A stretch of 64,000 nucleotides of DNA from Opeltia flavorubescens (GCA_000442125.1 KE546975.1:806001-870000), one strand, 5' to 3'. Positions 1-13,986 are shown, numbered from the stretch's first letter. Notes: generated by a model from the sequence alone, not told the origin. Made by a program: numbers and translations.

Positions 1-2
1 GG

Positions 3-37
3 TATAAATAAATAATTTAAATATAAATAAATAATTT
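3..37. repeat. 16-base AT-rich direct repeat
   Basis: The word TATAAATAAATAATTT occurs at 3-18 and again at 22-37, separated by three bases. The copies are identical. It may be part of a longer repeat that starts left of the window, or simple AT-rich drift. Confidence 0.7.
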
Positions 38-368
38 CTAGTAGATAGGTAGTAAAAAAAATCTTCATTTACTAGCAAATTTACTAGTGGGGACTAATTG
101 TTCTCCGGCGCTAAAAACTAGTGCTTATTAGAAACTTTTGTTGACATCTTCCGTAGTAAGAACCTTTTTGGTATGATTTTGCGTGGTCGTAGCAAGACGT
201 TGGTCGCTCTCTTTTCCGCCGGTAATCTCCCAGAATAGCTACGTCGGTCATGAAGTCGTCTACTTTCCCGAGATCATGAGCTTTCACAGGTGTATCTATT
301 CGTAGCTTTTGCCTGCGAATCTCTCTGACCTCCTTGACAAACTTGTCCAGAGATGGAATTTATCCGAG

Positions 369-390
369 CCTAGCCCTAACCTAGCCCTAA
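369..390. repeat. tandem 11-base telomere-like motif
   Basis: CCTAGCCCTAA occurs twice head to tail (369-379 and 380-390). It contains the CCCTAA core of the usual fungal telomere repeat, but with a variant spacer, so it is not a plain telomere tract. The same 11-mer occurs once more at 9821-9831 in the promoter between RAD1 and GCN5. Confidence 0.6.
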
Positions 391-1819
391 ATATCTTAAG
401 CTTTTTTGAGTAGCGTACAAATCTTATCACCGCCTACCCCGCTATGATTGGCAGAAAAAGATGATATATAAACTTCAATGACTCTTCCTCTGATTCTCCC
501 TTTCTCAAGCGCTGTCCCCACCACTGCTGCGTTTCTTTGCTCACGAAACGACAGTCTTTCTCGCTTGCCTGCTTCACTGCAACGCATCCAGGAAAGACCG
601 TCCCCTCCAATATGCTTGGAGAGGTTCAAAAATTGCAAATGAGAAACTCGGAGTAATCTTCACACTACATCACGCACATCCTTCAGCCTCCACTCGGAGC
701 GTTGAAGAATGTACGACTGCCCGAGAGGGTTCGCCGCGATTTTCTTGACGCGGTCGCAATTGGCATCAGAAAAGCAGGATTGCTACAGCTTTCGAGCTGT
801 TGGTTTTTCCTATGGGAGGGCCGTTGCGAAGATTGTGTGTATTTCCTATTTCCTTCGTAAAGAAGGAAAGGGAGATATGACACTTTAGTGCAATACGCAG
901 CGTGTCATTTTCCTCTTTCTCTTCTCGAGTCTGGGGAATAGGCATAATTCGATTCCGATTACTCTGATGTGGGATGGCGCTTCACTTTTTCATCTCTATT
1001 TTTTTAGGTGAGTGTATTTTTTCTCATCAAGCATACGGCGTGGTGAGAGGCTGTAAACTATTATGGAATGAGTTTACTGCTAACGAATGATGGGTTTTCC
1101 TATTTCTGAGGAGGTAAAGGGAAGCGAGAAGCACCGGCATTAAAGAGAAGTCAAAGCGGATTGAGGGTTTGTCTTCCATCTAACTAAAATTTGCTGTGCT
1201 TATATCATTGTAGAATCACAATAAAACCCGAGGTCTGGAAATGTTGACATCGACAACAGTAGTCGGACGACGCTGGGAAAGCGAGAAAAGGGCATGGCCA
1301 CCGCTGTTGGATGGAGATATTCTCAAAAGACCTTGGTGGAGCTGATGATCACTTGAACAGAATGAAATAAAGGTGCTGGAGTGAACCTTGTCCCTTCAAC
1401 GATAGGCATATAGAAACGCCGTCTTCAATATTACACAGACTTTTCTCTTGCCGTACTGTGTGGTTCACCTTTTTAATAGAACTAATTTGGGGGGGGCTGA
1501 CGCTAGTAGTAGATTAATATAGCTATCAGTGGTCCATGACCTCGTACGGAGGCATAGACTAAAAGTACACAGCTCTTCCGTCGGAAATTTGCCCATAAAT
1601 TGAGCAACATGGTACTCGTCTCCCAGCAGCCGAGGACGCCGGGATTGAGGAAAGTGTGAAGCTCTCCGCGACTGGATCATACCAGTAGACGACGGAAAGA
1701 GTCAATAATTTTGGTGCGCCAAAAGAGAACTGAAAGCGCCGAACATGCCTCTCATTATCCGAAACGCCTCTTGGGGTATGACAACGCCGATGCCTACCAT
1801 ATGAACGCCTCCATTTCAT

Positions 1820-3071
1820 TCAAAGGTGATGGCCGGGGACGAAGATGAAGAGGACGATGACGGCCACTCCAACGATGATAGTGACGAGTAGGGCCATCAA
1901 AGCGCGCTTGGTGAGGAGCTTGCGGACGTAAGGTTCCTCGAGGCGCGAGAAGTTGAAGAAGGTGTACTCGCTCAGACCCACGAGGGCAAGGATTGNGTCT
2001 AGATGGTATTGGTGAGAGAACAGCAGGTAAATGCCAATAGTAAAGGGAAGAATCTCCTAGGAACGTCAAATTAGCAGCCAGGATTGAATTGGATGTGATC
2101 AACAAGGGCATATCTTACCCAGGCACGTATATGCTTGGGCGCGTCCAAGAAGATCAACGTGAATCCAGTCCACAAAGCGAGGGTCAAAGTAATGAGTCCC
2201 AGGACTAGACGGAGGAACAAGCTTGGGGGCACAAGATTACCGAGAGCTTTGGCGCGGAGGAACCCAGGGAAAGCGTCACGCTCCATAGCCTGAAAAGTGT
2301 AGTCTTTGGCGGTATCGAATACCTCAGGATCATCGCGTCGTTCGTCTTCAATGAAGGTAGTGATTTGCTGGACGATTCCCTGTGGCAGCATGACCTCGCG
2401 TTCGGAGCCGGGCAACAGATAGGTGTACAAAATCTTCTCGGCACTTGCCCGGATGTCCGCTCGGGCGACCGTGTGAGCTGGTGAGCCGGAATCGGTACGA
2501 GTTGGGGAATGGCGACCCATGAAGCTGGGACGAGGGAGACGGTCGCCACCAGCGAAAGAGCGTTCACCGGAGGGGCGCACAGCGGACTGCTGAGATCCCA
2601 AGCTGCTCTGTGGCGAATGGTTGGAGTTTCCATTGTCTTGGCGCAAGAAAGCGGACAGATTCTGATCTTTAAGCTTCTCTTCATGATTGAGCTCGGTAGA
2701 TGGTCCGGCGGGGTCATTGACTTCACCCATATGATCCAGAATGTAGGATGAGCGCTTGGATCCAGTCTTTTCAAGATCGGGAGTCTCGACCAGGATTGAC
2801 CGGCGGAGCTCACGCACGTAATGGCGACACAAAGATGTGTGTTGGGAGACGTCAAGCCTTTCCAGATAAAGTCAGTACGGATGATGACCATATATTGAGA
2901 TGGATTCAATGAGATTTACCAAAAGTCGAGGTAATCAACAGCGCGCTGCTGGTCGCGCATATAGATGTAGAAGGAGAAAAGATCGACAGGCGGTTTGGTG
3001 TCGCGGGCCAAGACTTCATAGAGAGTCGGCAAACGGTCTCTCACAGCATGAAATTGGCGTTGGGTAGCCAT
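1820..3071 (-). CDS. RAX1: RAX1-like RGS-domain membrane protein
   Basis: Three exons fit: 3071-2920, 2857-2119 and 2056-1820, with GT-AG introns of 62 bases each, giving 375 residues. The first exon carries the fungal Rax1-type start of an RGS domain (VRDRLPTLYEVL, then FSFYIYMRDQQ and VDYLDFW). The domain continues in exon 2 with SLCRHYVREL, then comes a Ser-rich disordered insert, then the second half of the RGS fold (AEKILYTYLLPGSEREV). The C-terminus has hydrophobic spans near LVLGLITLTLALWTGFTL and LMALLVTIIVGVAVIVLF, so it should be membrane anchored. In yeast Rax1 acts with Rax2 in bipolar bud-site selection; in filamentous fungi the family is linked to polarity. The start at 3071 gives MATQRQF and fits the family from memory. 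The frame is open for another 78 codons upstream to 3305, so a longer form is possible. One ambiguous base lies at 1996. Confidence 0.85.
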
Positions 3072-4049
3072 ATCGAATGCAATTGGTAGAGTCGGGGGTG
3101 ATGAGTTGACGTTGATAGAAGTCGGAGTTGACTCTAGCTGGTTTCCTACACGCTCTACAAATCCGTGGGTTGTCTCCGGTCGTAGAGTAGTTCCTGAGCC
3201 TACAGACTCATGATTACTACGACTGTCGCGGCGGTCAGCGACATCGGTCACTGCGTGGTTGTTGAAATCGTCAGTGATAAGGCTGTCTTCTGTATGCAGG
3301 AACAACAGGGCCCCAGGGCAGGGTGCAATAAGATTGCGGGAGCGCTTTACCGTTTTGGGTATGCCATGCTAGGTACTTAGGTAACCTAACCTAATGGACG
3401 ATTCCTTTCGTGCCTTAGTCATACACCAAACCACGAGCTTGCGGCACATTTTATGGTTGCAGATAATGGAAGATATAACTCACTTGGCAGTTCAATTTGA
3501 AGTGAAGGAGTAGCCCTATAATGGAACTAAACTTCGTCATTCTAGCTCGGCAGCCTGAGCAACCAAACCCTGACCGTGGAGAACAGCCATGGAGCGTTTG
3601 GATGTGCCAATCACCCACAGTGTACCATTTTTGATGGTTTGCATAGATCATATGCATCACGTAAGATGTTCATTTCCTGCGCTTCGCAGGATGCTTATCC
3701 ATTCCATCTTTTACTCCATAATGCCTGATCTCGTTCCATCCGGCAACACCGTTACTCGCGCCCTGTCCTTCTCAATCGCTGTGACAGTTAAGTCACGCCC
3801 AATTCTCCTGCAATCGCCCGACGCCCCTGCGTATATCATTCATGCCTTATATACCACCCAGGACGGTTTCAAGATCAACGAGAAGAAGTAAAAATACAGC
3901 ATAGACATACTTTGCCTTACCAAATACCCATTTCCCCTTTCCCCTTTTCCCTGTAGATAATCGACGGACCTTGGAAACGCCAAGAAATGCAATGGTGAAT
4001 AATGCCTTCGGGATGAGATGTGCTGATGATTGGCTTATTTTGGTGTCTT
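3072..4049. other. intergenic, 5' of RAX1-like gene and 3' of SLN1
   Basis: About 980 bases between two genes on the minus strand. The right-hand short frames are antisense shadows of the histidine kinase end, and the left part includes the open 5' extension of the RAX1-like gene. I see no gene. Confidence 0.6.
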
Positions 4050-7000
4050 TTATTCGTTCGTCCCGCCATGTCCATTGACCACGGCCGCATTCTTGTTTCT
4101 TTCGGGTTCTGGCTCCACAGCTTCCGGTATTGTTGCACAATACTTCTTCAGCACCTGTTTCAGTGCAGGTCTGCGGATTGGTTTCGGAAGGAAGAAGTCC
4201 ATCCCAGAGTCCATGCACTCCTTGACGTTACTTTCTTCAGCAAATGCTGTCAAAGCAACAATCGGTGCCGAATAGCCCATGCTACGGATCAGTCGGGTGC
4301 TCTGAAGCCCATCGAGATTCGGCATCTAGGGTCGCAAGTCAAAATGCGAAGAACAAGAAGGAGCAGTGGGGTGCAATCTACCTGGACATCCATAAAAATC
4401 AGGTTGAAATAATTCCTGTCTTCCATGCTAGCTTTCACCAAGTCATACGCTTCCTGACCGTCCTTGGCAACGGTTACGTCTACCTTTCGTCAGCTGCGCT
4501 TCGCTCGTCGCAAACTGTTGTAGACTAACCGTATATGTCTTCGAGCTTCAGCATGCGAAGAACAACCTCCTGATTGACCTTGTTGTCCTCTGCGACAAGA
4601 ACTCGAACTTTGTCTCCGCTCTGTGATGCTTGAGCCGCAACTCTTTCAATGGCTTCCATTTGCTGATTAGGAGACTCAAGTGGGGCGCTTGTTGCAAAGA
4701 ATGGCTGACTGAGACCAACTAATCGAGGTTTGGCTGGTGTTTCGAAACCGTTGATTGCCGGTGCGCTACCGGATGACTTAACGGAGACGTCTGAAGTAGA
4801 GGAATTTTTATGTTTGGTCATGGACTCGTTCCGGAGAGATCCGATGTTAATACTATTGCGCCTCGAGTTCAGTCCAAGATCAGAATCTGTAGTGCTCTCC
4901 GCCTTCTCTTTGGTGAAGATTAGGGGAATCTGCATCGTGAATTTCGATCCCACTCCTTCTTGACTGTCCAGTTTGATGGATCCTTTCATCAATCCAGCAA
5001 GCTGCGAACAGATACTGAGGCCTAACCCAGTGCCGCCATATTTCTTGCTGAGGCCGAGATCGCCTTGCATGAAGGGCTCAAACACACGCTGTTGTTGAGC
5101 CTCGGGGATCCCGGGTCCAGTATCCTCCACCTCAAACTCGAACTTCAATACACGTGCACCCTTTGGAGGCGGAGAAGATCCACGCTCGTGAATGGCAACA
5201 GTCGGGAGCGATTTAGGTTCCGTAGGGTTGATTTGCAATGCTGTGTCAGAATATCCGGATTTCTCTCGTTCAAGCGTTTTTGGTGGTGTTGACAGGTCGG
5301 AAGCGGAGACCTTGCGGCCACGTTTGCGTGATGATTTGGCCGAATTCACCATTGACTGTTTTGACTGCGATGATCCCTTCCGACTGAGTGGCTTTTCTTC
5401 GGTCTCACCGACGCATTTGATTCTTACGAAGACAGACCCGCCAGGTGGAGTGAATTTGAGGCTGTTACTCACTAGATTAATGATGACCTGTAATATTCTG
5501 TGCTGGTCGCCCCATAGCATCATATCGCGTATACGCCCTGTACCCCATGGACCAAAGCCGCTTTGCAGAGGCGTCGCTTGCAGGTCACTGCTTCCTGCGA
5601 TGTCTTGCGGTCCTTGGAAACTCAGGGAGAAATTGATACTCCCTTCCTTCGCTTGCTTGTCGAAAATCGAAAGGATCTGATTACTGATATCTGCGAGCCG
5701 GAATTCCCGTTCATCTAGTGCGAGCTGCTGACCCATTTGATTTCGCGAAAATTGCAGGAGATCCGTTAGTAGATGCAGTAAAAGATCGCCCGACTTGTAG
5801 ATGATCCCTAAAGATCTCTTGATTTTGTTCGGGTCATCCTCTTGCATACTATGAGTTATGTCAGCAGGACTTTCATAGCAATGAAGGTAGGGTTCTACCT
5901 ACCATACTGCGCACATCCCAAGGATACCATTGAGAGGTGTTTTCAATTCATGCGAAATATTCGCAATGAAGAGCGTCTTACTCTCGTTGGCAGCCTCAGC
6001 CGCCTTCTTACTTATCTCAAGCTGGGCCGTACGTTCGCGGACTCTTTCTTCCAGGCGCTCGTACTGCATTGCTAACTCTTCAGACATTGCGTTGAAGGTT
6101 GTGGTCAGGTCAGTCAACTCATCATTCACCACATGTTTCCTGTCCGGAACTTTGCCCGGTATGCGGAACGTTCCACGGCGTTCTCGCTCTCGGCGTTCCC
6201 TCTGTTTCTGACGATCCGCGTGCCACCCCGTCAGTCGACCTACGAATCCTTCTTTCCTTGCTTCCAATGCAGCATCAACCGCTTCTCCACCCTCAACTCC
6301 ATCATCATACGCTGAAAATGACGAGCGAACGCTGGCATTATCGTCAGAGTATCTATAGGGTTCAACGGTCTTCTTGGTGGCCTCCCGTAGACGCCTTATC
6401 GGTCGAACGGAAAGATGGGCCACAGGAAAAACGAGCAGAAGCAAAAGACCAGCAGTCCCAAAAACACAGGCAAGTAAGATGTTCCGGAGGCGATCGATAG
6501 GAGCATGAACTTCGTCGTACGATTGTTCCACAAGTAAGAGCCAATCAACCAGCGGAGATCTAGCCAAAGCATACCCACTCGAGACATGTTTGTTCTGCTC
6601 ATTCCTGGTTGACAGGATGCTCCCACCGTTGCTGGACGATCTCTTCTCGTCAGTATATGCTGCAAGGACGGCAGGATAATCTTGCATCTCAAAAGACGAG
6701 TTCATCTGTGTCCAATCACGGTCAAGATGACGGGCGCTCCTAGATGAATTGCCTAAGGGGGGAAGGATATAGATAACTTGCTGGGTTTTGGCAAGAGTCC
6801 TGTTGACACTCTGATTATTGTTGCCGCCAAGAATACGATTGGGGAGCCTTCCTGACTGGGTTGTTGGGCCGACTATCAGGATCTCGCCAGTGGAGCCAAG
6901 GCCTTCCGTCGCATCGCGAAGATCGAAGAGGCTGCTCCCATTAATGACCATGGTTAACCAGCCAAGTATATCAGCGTCAGAGGTATTGTTGATAATTNGG

Positions 7001-7765
7001 CTCGTCACTGAGACTAGAGCTAATGAAGGGTTAACCAGCATTGGACCCAGAAACAACGTTGTGTTTGAGTAAAGTTGGACGCCATTGAAATAAGCTGTGG
7101 AGACATTGAACGTGTCATTGAAGACAGTCGATGTGAAAGTCAGGTTGGGATACAGACTTGGCGGATACCCTGGGCCATCGTCTCCCAAGAAGATTGTGCT
7201 CCCGTTGCTCGATTTATATGGTAAGGAAACCTGGCCTGTGATATCCTGGGCGGTGACGTTGATGAGTCCGTAAGGGCCTGCGGCGCCTGTTCCATTCTTT
7301 GATACGACCCGGGCTTGGACCAACATAGATGCTGAGCCACGACCTGACAATGCACTTTGTAAATCTNCATTGGCGCGTGCCCAATTCGCATCAGTGTTAT
7401 TTCCCTGGTTGTAACGTTGAAGCGAATTCTGCACTATGACTCTGGTAGCGGTGGATAGAACGCTGGATTGCATCAACGTCAAGTCGGCCCGTAACTGATT
7501 TGCATACAAAGATGCCGTGAGAGACAGTCTCGACAGCCTTCGTCCTGGGTTAGCAGAGGGGGAACGATTGTTGCGCAGGATCCTCGTACCTGATATCAAC
7601 GACGAATCTGTAATTATTCACCCACTGTAGCAGCATTAGGTCGGTGTCATTACGAAAGCCTCACAAATAGATTCAGCTTACCGTGGCGATTGCAACCACA
7701 GCGAGGGCAAACAGTGACGTTACCAAGACTAGCAAGCCCAGTTGCTCCCTTATAGGTATCCTCAT
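4050..7765 (-). CDS. SLN1: Sln1-type hybrid histidine kinase
   Basis: Group VI fungal osmosensor kinase that feeds phosphate to the Ypd1-Ssk1 branch of the HOG pathway at the plasma membrane. Six exons keep frame: 7765-7682, 7624-7590, 7537-5903, 5848-4530, 4479-4382 and 4325-4050, for 1148 residues. Order: transmembrane segment at residues 8-27 ([20 protein letters not shown]), a large external Asn-rich sensor, a second span ([18 protein letters not shown]) followed by a HAMP-like linker and coiled coil, the H-box [18 protein letters not shown] with His at about 569, the N-box [13 protein letters not shown], the G boxes EDTGPGIP and [10 protein letters not shown], and a receiver domain ([14 protein letters not shown] ... 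FMDVQMPNLDG) with phospho-acceptor Asp at about 1055 and the Lys in FFLPKPI. All catalytic residues are present, so it looks active. The 35-base second exon is supported by frame and by the family motif [12 protein letters not shown]. Single ambiguous bases lie at 6998 and 7367. Confidence 0.95.
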
Positions 7766-8678
7766 CGTGATGAAGAGTGCGTCGTTTGATGTTGTGTAAG
7801 CCCGGAAGGTTCCTTTCCTTTGATCAGAGGTTACAGGGCCGAAGTCAAGCTCCCGGAAGGGTTGGATGAACTATCGCATCCTGGAAAAGGGTGGCATAGT
7901 CATACACCATTCGTCTCGTACACTCTCGGCCTCAATAGAAATCGATATTACCGGTTTCTAGGACTAACAAGGGCGGCGACCAGGCGCATCAGGGCCTAGG
8001 GGAAAGAAATGATTGTCGAGGAATGCGGCGAGAAAGGCGTGTACGGAACAAAGGCGTCCCGATTAATAGCACACCAAGTCCAATGTCGATGGTTCGACTT
8101 GATGCGTTACTGGACTATCGGCGACAGCCTCCGAGTCAGTGTTCAAAAGAGAGTCACTCCAAAATCCAATTCGACATACGAACCATCCGGCCCTGATCTC
8201 GGCGACGGGCACTAAGACGCTTGCAATTCTAGGCCGCTACTAAACTAACCCGAGGTAGTAGCTGACACCACTAAGTGAACAAGTCACTCTTCCCTCCCTC
8301 CCGTTCCACATAGAAATGCGGGGATTACTGTTATGGCTTACGTCTACCTCCAAGGACTAGCTAATTTGGTTTAGAAGAACAGCATCTGCTTGGAAAAATG
8401 GCAGCAGGAAGACAACGGAGGGNGGAGGTTTGAGGAAAATAGATCTTCTAGGAAATCTACCGACGACAGCCGAGGAGCATCTGCACAGCTATGTCTAAAG
8501 ATGTCTTCCAGAAATGGCTGACTACTCTTGTTCCGACCAATCGAAATTTATCCCGTCAAGCTGGAGACAGAACAGCGTGGCTCGACCATTGGATATTTGC
8601 TTGCATTGCATAGTGGATGAGCTGCACCGTGCCTCTCGCCAAATTTCCTCCAACCGTTATTCGCAATCTCAACGACTG
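7766..8678. other. intergenic, promoter side of SLN1
   Basis: About 910 bases upstream of SLN1 and downstream of RAD1. Only short uninformative frames are present. One ambiguous base occurs at about 8423. No recognisable gene or repeat. Confidence 0.6.
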
Positions 8679-9722
8679 TCATTGAATGCTCTCTTGGCCC
8701 TCATCACCCACTTTTTGCTCTTCATCCTCTTCGGGCAGTAAGGGCACAAAGCGGAAATCAACGAAGCTCACTCGGCCCTCTTCGACCTCGATCATGAACT
8801 GTAGACTTAAAACGCCTTGCACATCCCCCCGTATGCTGACCTTGCTGGCGAGCGCCATTGCCCGGCTAGCGGATTTCACTAGAGAGTACTTGTACGAGTT
8901 GACTGTTCGCTTTGGCACATGAAATGTCTCGAGCAGTTGCTGGTCTTTACTGAACTCGATCGTCGCTGATCCTAGTGGTCCTTCCGACGAGAGAGTAAAG
9001 TATGGTGCCGAGGGCGAAGCCGTGATCGTCAATCTTAATGGCGAAGTCGATGCAAGTTCGATTATGGCGTCATGAAGCCAGCTCGATCGCATGATGACCT
9101 TTTGAGACAAAGCGTCGCGTTGTAAGGGAATTTCGTCCTGATCCTCGGCCTCATACGTGACCATCTCGCAGGTAGTCGTGATCCCAGCTTCTTTGAGTAC
9201 GATGCAGAGTGGTTCGCCTTTGGCCGCATAGCTCAAACGACATACGCTTGCCATTCCAAGAGTGCGGTTCTCAAAGGGTGCACCTCGGCTGACCCTACCC
9301 ATCGAGCCGATAAATCCCCCGTAGGCCGTGTCACGGCTTGCCCATCGATCTCTGCTCTCATTGAACCCGAAGATTGAAAGCGTTTCTAGTAGAGCTGTGA
9401 GTGAGATTTGGAAGACAGACGTGTCGTCGCCGTCATCGTCTTCATCCTGGCTCCTGATAGGAGGTGCGAAATTGTAGCTTGTGAATAATGCCTTTTCAAG
9501 AAAAGCGATTCCTGATCATGTCAGTCAAGGATGATGGGACTCTTATGGATGGATACCTTGTATCACTCGGGATTCCTCAACAGTAAAGCGTAGGCCCTCC
9601 TCTGTAATCCGAACTTGTGCTTTTTGAGCAAAGTTGATACACCTGAGCAATTGGTACAGCTGCCGGACAGATACTGAAACAGCAGTGAATAGAGGAATTT
9701 GGTTAATGCCTTCTGAACTCAT
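8679..9722 (-). CDS. RAD1: Rad1, 9-1-1 checkpoint clamp subunit
   Basis: PCNA-like subunit of the Rad9-Rad1-Hus1 clamp that is loaded at damaged DNA in the nucleus and activates the Mec1/ATR checkpoint (Rad17 in budding yeast). Exons 9722-9557 and 9511-8679 are joined by a 45-base intron and give 332 residues, normal for the family. The N-terminus reads LFTAVSVSVRQLYQLLRCINFA, the first clamp lobe, with the Rad1 signature TEEGLRFTVEESRVIQG. The second lobe contains CRLSYAAKGEPLCIVLKEAG and ends with the clamp strand SLQFMIEVEEG followed by FVDFRFVPL. The start at 9722 gives MSSEGINQIPLFTAV; the next in-frame ATG upstream adds only five residues. It is divergent from GCN5 across an 809-base gap. 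Confidence 0.92.
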
Positions 9723-10531
9723 GATAATGAAGCACACTTTGCCAGATCTTTATATAAATGATGCTCTGTAAAGTTTGCTTGGTGCTTAGGATATTTGCTT
9801 CTGACGAACCAGCCACGGTCCCTAGCCCTAATTGATTCAAGATATATTACAATGCCAGCATCGCGCACCGTTTGCCGGTTCTCATAACAACACTGTTCAA
9901 ACGTAAACGCCAACTGCGCAAATCATATAGACAGCTCCGAACCTTCAGAAATCGTCAGCGTACAGAACCTTTAAACGTTTGAAACTATTGTGTACCCAAA
10001 AGCCAAAGAAGCCGGTATACCTAGTATTGGTATATTCTTCAACGAGCGATCTATACCATGTGAGCACTCTGTCGCGCCCAATTCGTCTATCCAAAACTCA
10101 CTCAAGCCGAACAGGCTAGTGAGCACGAAAGCTAAAAATATCATCAGTTAAGTTCGTGACATATTTAGAGCTCGAATCGCTTTTCACCTATCAGCAATAA
10201 GGAGGAGGCGACGAGGAACTGCCTCTCCTTTGACACAGCAGGGTAGTAAGGGCTTCCAGCTGCTCCTTCCCAAAGGTCATTCAAAGACATTGAAACCTGA
10301 ACAGTCTAATTGGAGTATCGCAGATCGACTTGGAGATGGGGAGGTAATTGTATGAGGACAGATGACCAATGATGTTGTAGTTGACGATTCATAGAGACAA
10401 TAATGCACGAGCATGGGAGTCTAAGAAACGGATGCCAAGGGCCCGCAAATGCAAGTCATCCCTTACGTAAGCACCAGAAACTGATCCCTAACCATTATTA
10501 TTCAGTACCACATGGGATATCATCTTCAGCG
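9723..10531. promoter_or_regulatory. divergent RAD1/GCN5 promoter region
   Basis: This 809-base gap separates two genes transcribed away from each other, so it should hold both promoters. It contains one copy of the 11-mer CCTAGCCCTAA at 9821-9831. No convincing coding frame is present. Confidence 0.5.
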
Positions 10532-11961
<1,430 letters not shown>

Positions 11962-12279
11962 TGTGATAATATAGCAACACTTACTCGGCGTTCCAGATTT
12001 CGGGATTTTTGATTTGAGATACCCCTTGAGCGCGAAAGGGGCGTTGGATTCCCTGGCGGATGACCGAACCATGATTATGTTATTTTGACTATCTCTGACA
12101 TCAATCATCCTTCTTCCGGGAAACTCCATACGTTACAGTACATGAATTAGTCGGCCAGATCAACAAATGAAAGGTTTGGTCGGATTGATCGTCGTCACCA
12201 TCGTCTCGAATTTATCAATGTAACCCCAACTATTGCTTTTCTCGTCACTCGTTGTCATCCATCCCTATTCTTTCTGAGC
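11962..12279. other. convergent intergenic gap
   Basis: About 320 bases between the ends of GCN5 and CSN7. If the last GCN5 intron is spliced, the left end holds its terminal exon and 3' UTR. Nothing else is seen. Confidence 0.5.
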
Positions 12280-13213
12280 TCACCCCATCATCCTTTTCGC
12301 CGCACTCTTGAGACCCCCACTACCACCTCTCTTTGGACCTCTTAACCTGCCTGTCCCTCGCCCTTCATCCAAGTCCATCTCGTCGTTACTTTCTCCCACT
12401 GCTGTTCCTGCATCTTGCGCACCCCTTTTCCCACCCGAAATCTTCCCCTTCTCTGCCAGATTACCAGACATCGTTTTCTTCGCCTCCGCAACGAGCTTCT
12501 CTACCGCTACCTCATCTCTCTCTTCCTTTTTCCTCCTAATCAACGCCCTCTGCTTCACGTCCCGTACCTGGTTCTCCAGGTCGTCGAGCACTGACACGCA
12601 TCTCGAATTCCAACTATCTAGTGCCGAGATTAAGGTAGGTATGCTTCCAGGGCGGAGATCCCGGAGCGGGGAGACGGAAGAGACATCGACGCGCTGGGAT
12701 TGGGTGTTTAGTTTGGCGGATAGGAGACCGGCGTAGATGGAGCTGATGACGAGGTCTTCGAGAGCACGGACGGAGGGGAGGGAGAGTGCTTGCAGGAGGT
12801 GCGGATATGTGAGGGTAGAGGGGGACGTAGAAAGGGAAAGGAGTGATAGCTGGCGGAGTTTGTGAGCTTGAGGTTGCGAAAGTTGGGGGAGGTTGTTTAT
12901 TGCTATGACCAGTTAGGATTAGCTCTGTAACGTCCTCAGGGTTATGGGGTCTAGGGATTGGCCCACATGAGTAGTCGGCCCAAGTTCCCCAAGCAAAGAT
13001 CTCGAGAACGGTGTAGTATTTTGAGTATTCTGGTAACGCGGTTTTGAGGGCTGAAACGTTGGGAGTTTGGAGGAGCTCCGCAAAGACATATGTATTGGGT
13101 GCCGAGATGGCTTGATTGACAAGGTCGGCTGCGGAGCGGGGAGAAGTAGCTGATTTGGAGAGGAGTACAAAAGACTCCAGAGCGTTGAGAGCTTTTTGCT
13201 GAATAGGATCCAT
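12280..13213 (-). CDS. CSN7: COP9 signalosome subunit 7
   Basis: PCI-domain subunit of the COP9 signalosome, which removes Nedd8 from cullins and in filamentous fungi links light, development and secondary metabolism. Exons 13213-12967 and 12902-12280 give 289 residues. The N-terminal helices run LNALESFVLLSKSATSPRSAADLVNQAI, then the PCI-type segment YYTVLEIFAWGTWADY, and LPQLSQPQAHKLRQLSLLSL. The winged-helix part contains YPHLLQALSLPSVRALEDLVISSIYAGLL. A charged coiled coil follows (LDDLENQVRDVKQRALIRRK), then a Gly/Lys-rich tail. This order is typical of fungal CSN7 (csnG in Aspergillus). The intron border was set by frame: the unspliced first frame runs on with non-conserved sequence. 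Confidence 0.88.
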
Positions 13214-13986
13214 TGTTATGGAAAGATAGGCGAAATCGGCAAAGGGTGTGAAGGTCGAGCTATCAGCATAATACTTTGCCGTGGTCCTATCGATACGCTA
13301 CTGCCATAGAGCACCGCTAGAACGGTTGGGAGACGGGTAGAAGTACGGGAGATGCACGAGACAGGGATCATCTCCGTTCAAATCTACAAGTAGACCCCCG
13401 CCTAAGGTATTCATCAGTCCTCTGCAAAGTACAAAAATCCCTCAACGATAATCCCTATCCTCTAGAGCATAACATCAATACAAATGAATACAAAGGAAGT
13501 CCGTGTAAGAGATGCTTCTTTCCTCCTTAGATTGTTTTAGGCCGCTCAACGTGGAACATGTCGACGATATGCATGATTCGGCGTCGGTGATTCGCTATCC
13601 ACTTAGCACATCCCTGACCGGACATTCGGTTAGAAACGATCAGTAAGCAAAACGGCCCCATCCCACCAGGTCAGCGCTACAATCCATTGTCCTTTACTTG
13701 ACAAAGCCACGACAAGGAACATAGGGAGCTGGAACTCTCGACTTGAACATACCTCTTTCTGACACTCTAATCAGATTATGTGATTAATTCCTTTTTTTTA
13801 CCTTATCAAACTATCAACCCAATTCTGCTATCATCGGTTCCGATCGCGACCTCCTACCAAAATTTGCTTCTACCAAAGATCCCCTAGAATACTATCCGTC
13901 GAAGAGTCGATAACGAGTCACCTTCACCTTCAGTGCACAATCATAGCTTGGTCCCATCCATCACCATTTGGCGGCTCTCGCCCATA
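13214..13986. promoter_or_regulatory. divergent CSN7/copper ATPase promoter region
   Basis: About 770 bases between the divergent starts of CSN7 and the copper ATPase. No coding frame of note. The ATPase frame is open upstream of its first ATG to about 13933 without another ATG. Confidence 0.45.

Larger units (their letters stand above)
1..1819. other. gene-poor AT-rich left edge
   Basis: No reading frame here is convincing on either strand; all are short, of unusual composition and without a recognisable domain. The first 100 bases are very AT-rich and carry a 16-base direct repeat, and a tandem 11-base telomere-like motif lies at 369-390. The right part is the 3' flank of the RAX1-like gene. 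It could be promoter or UTR of a gene beyond the window or a decayed element; I cannot tell which. Confidence 0.6.
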
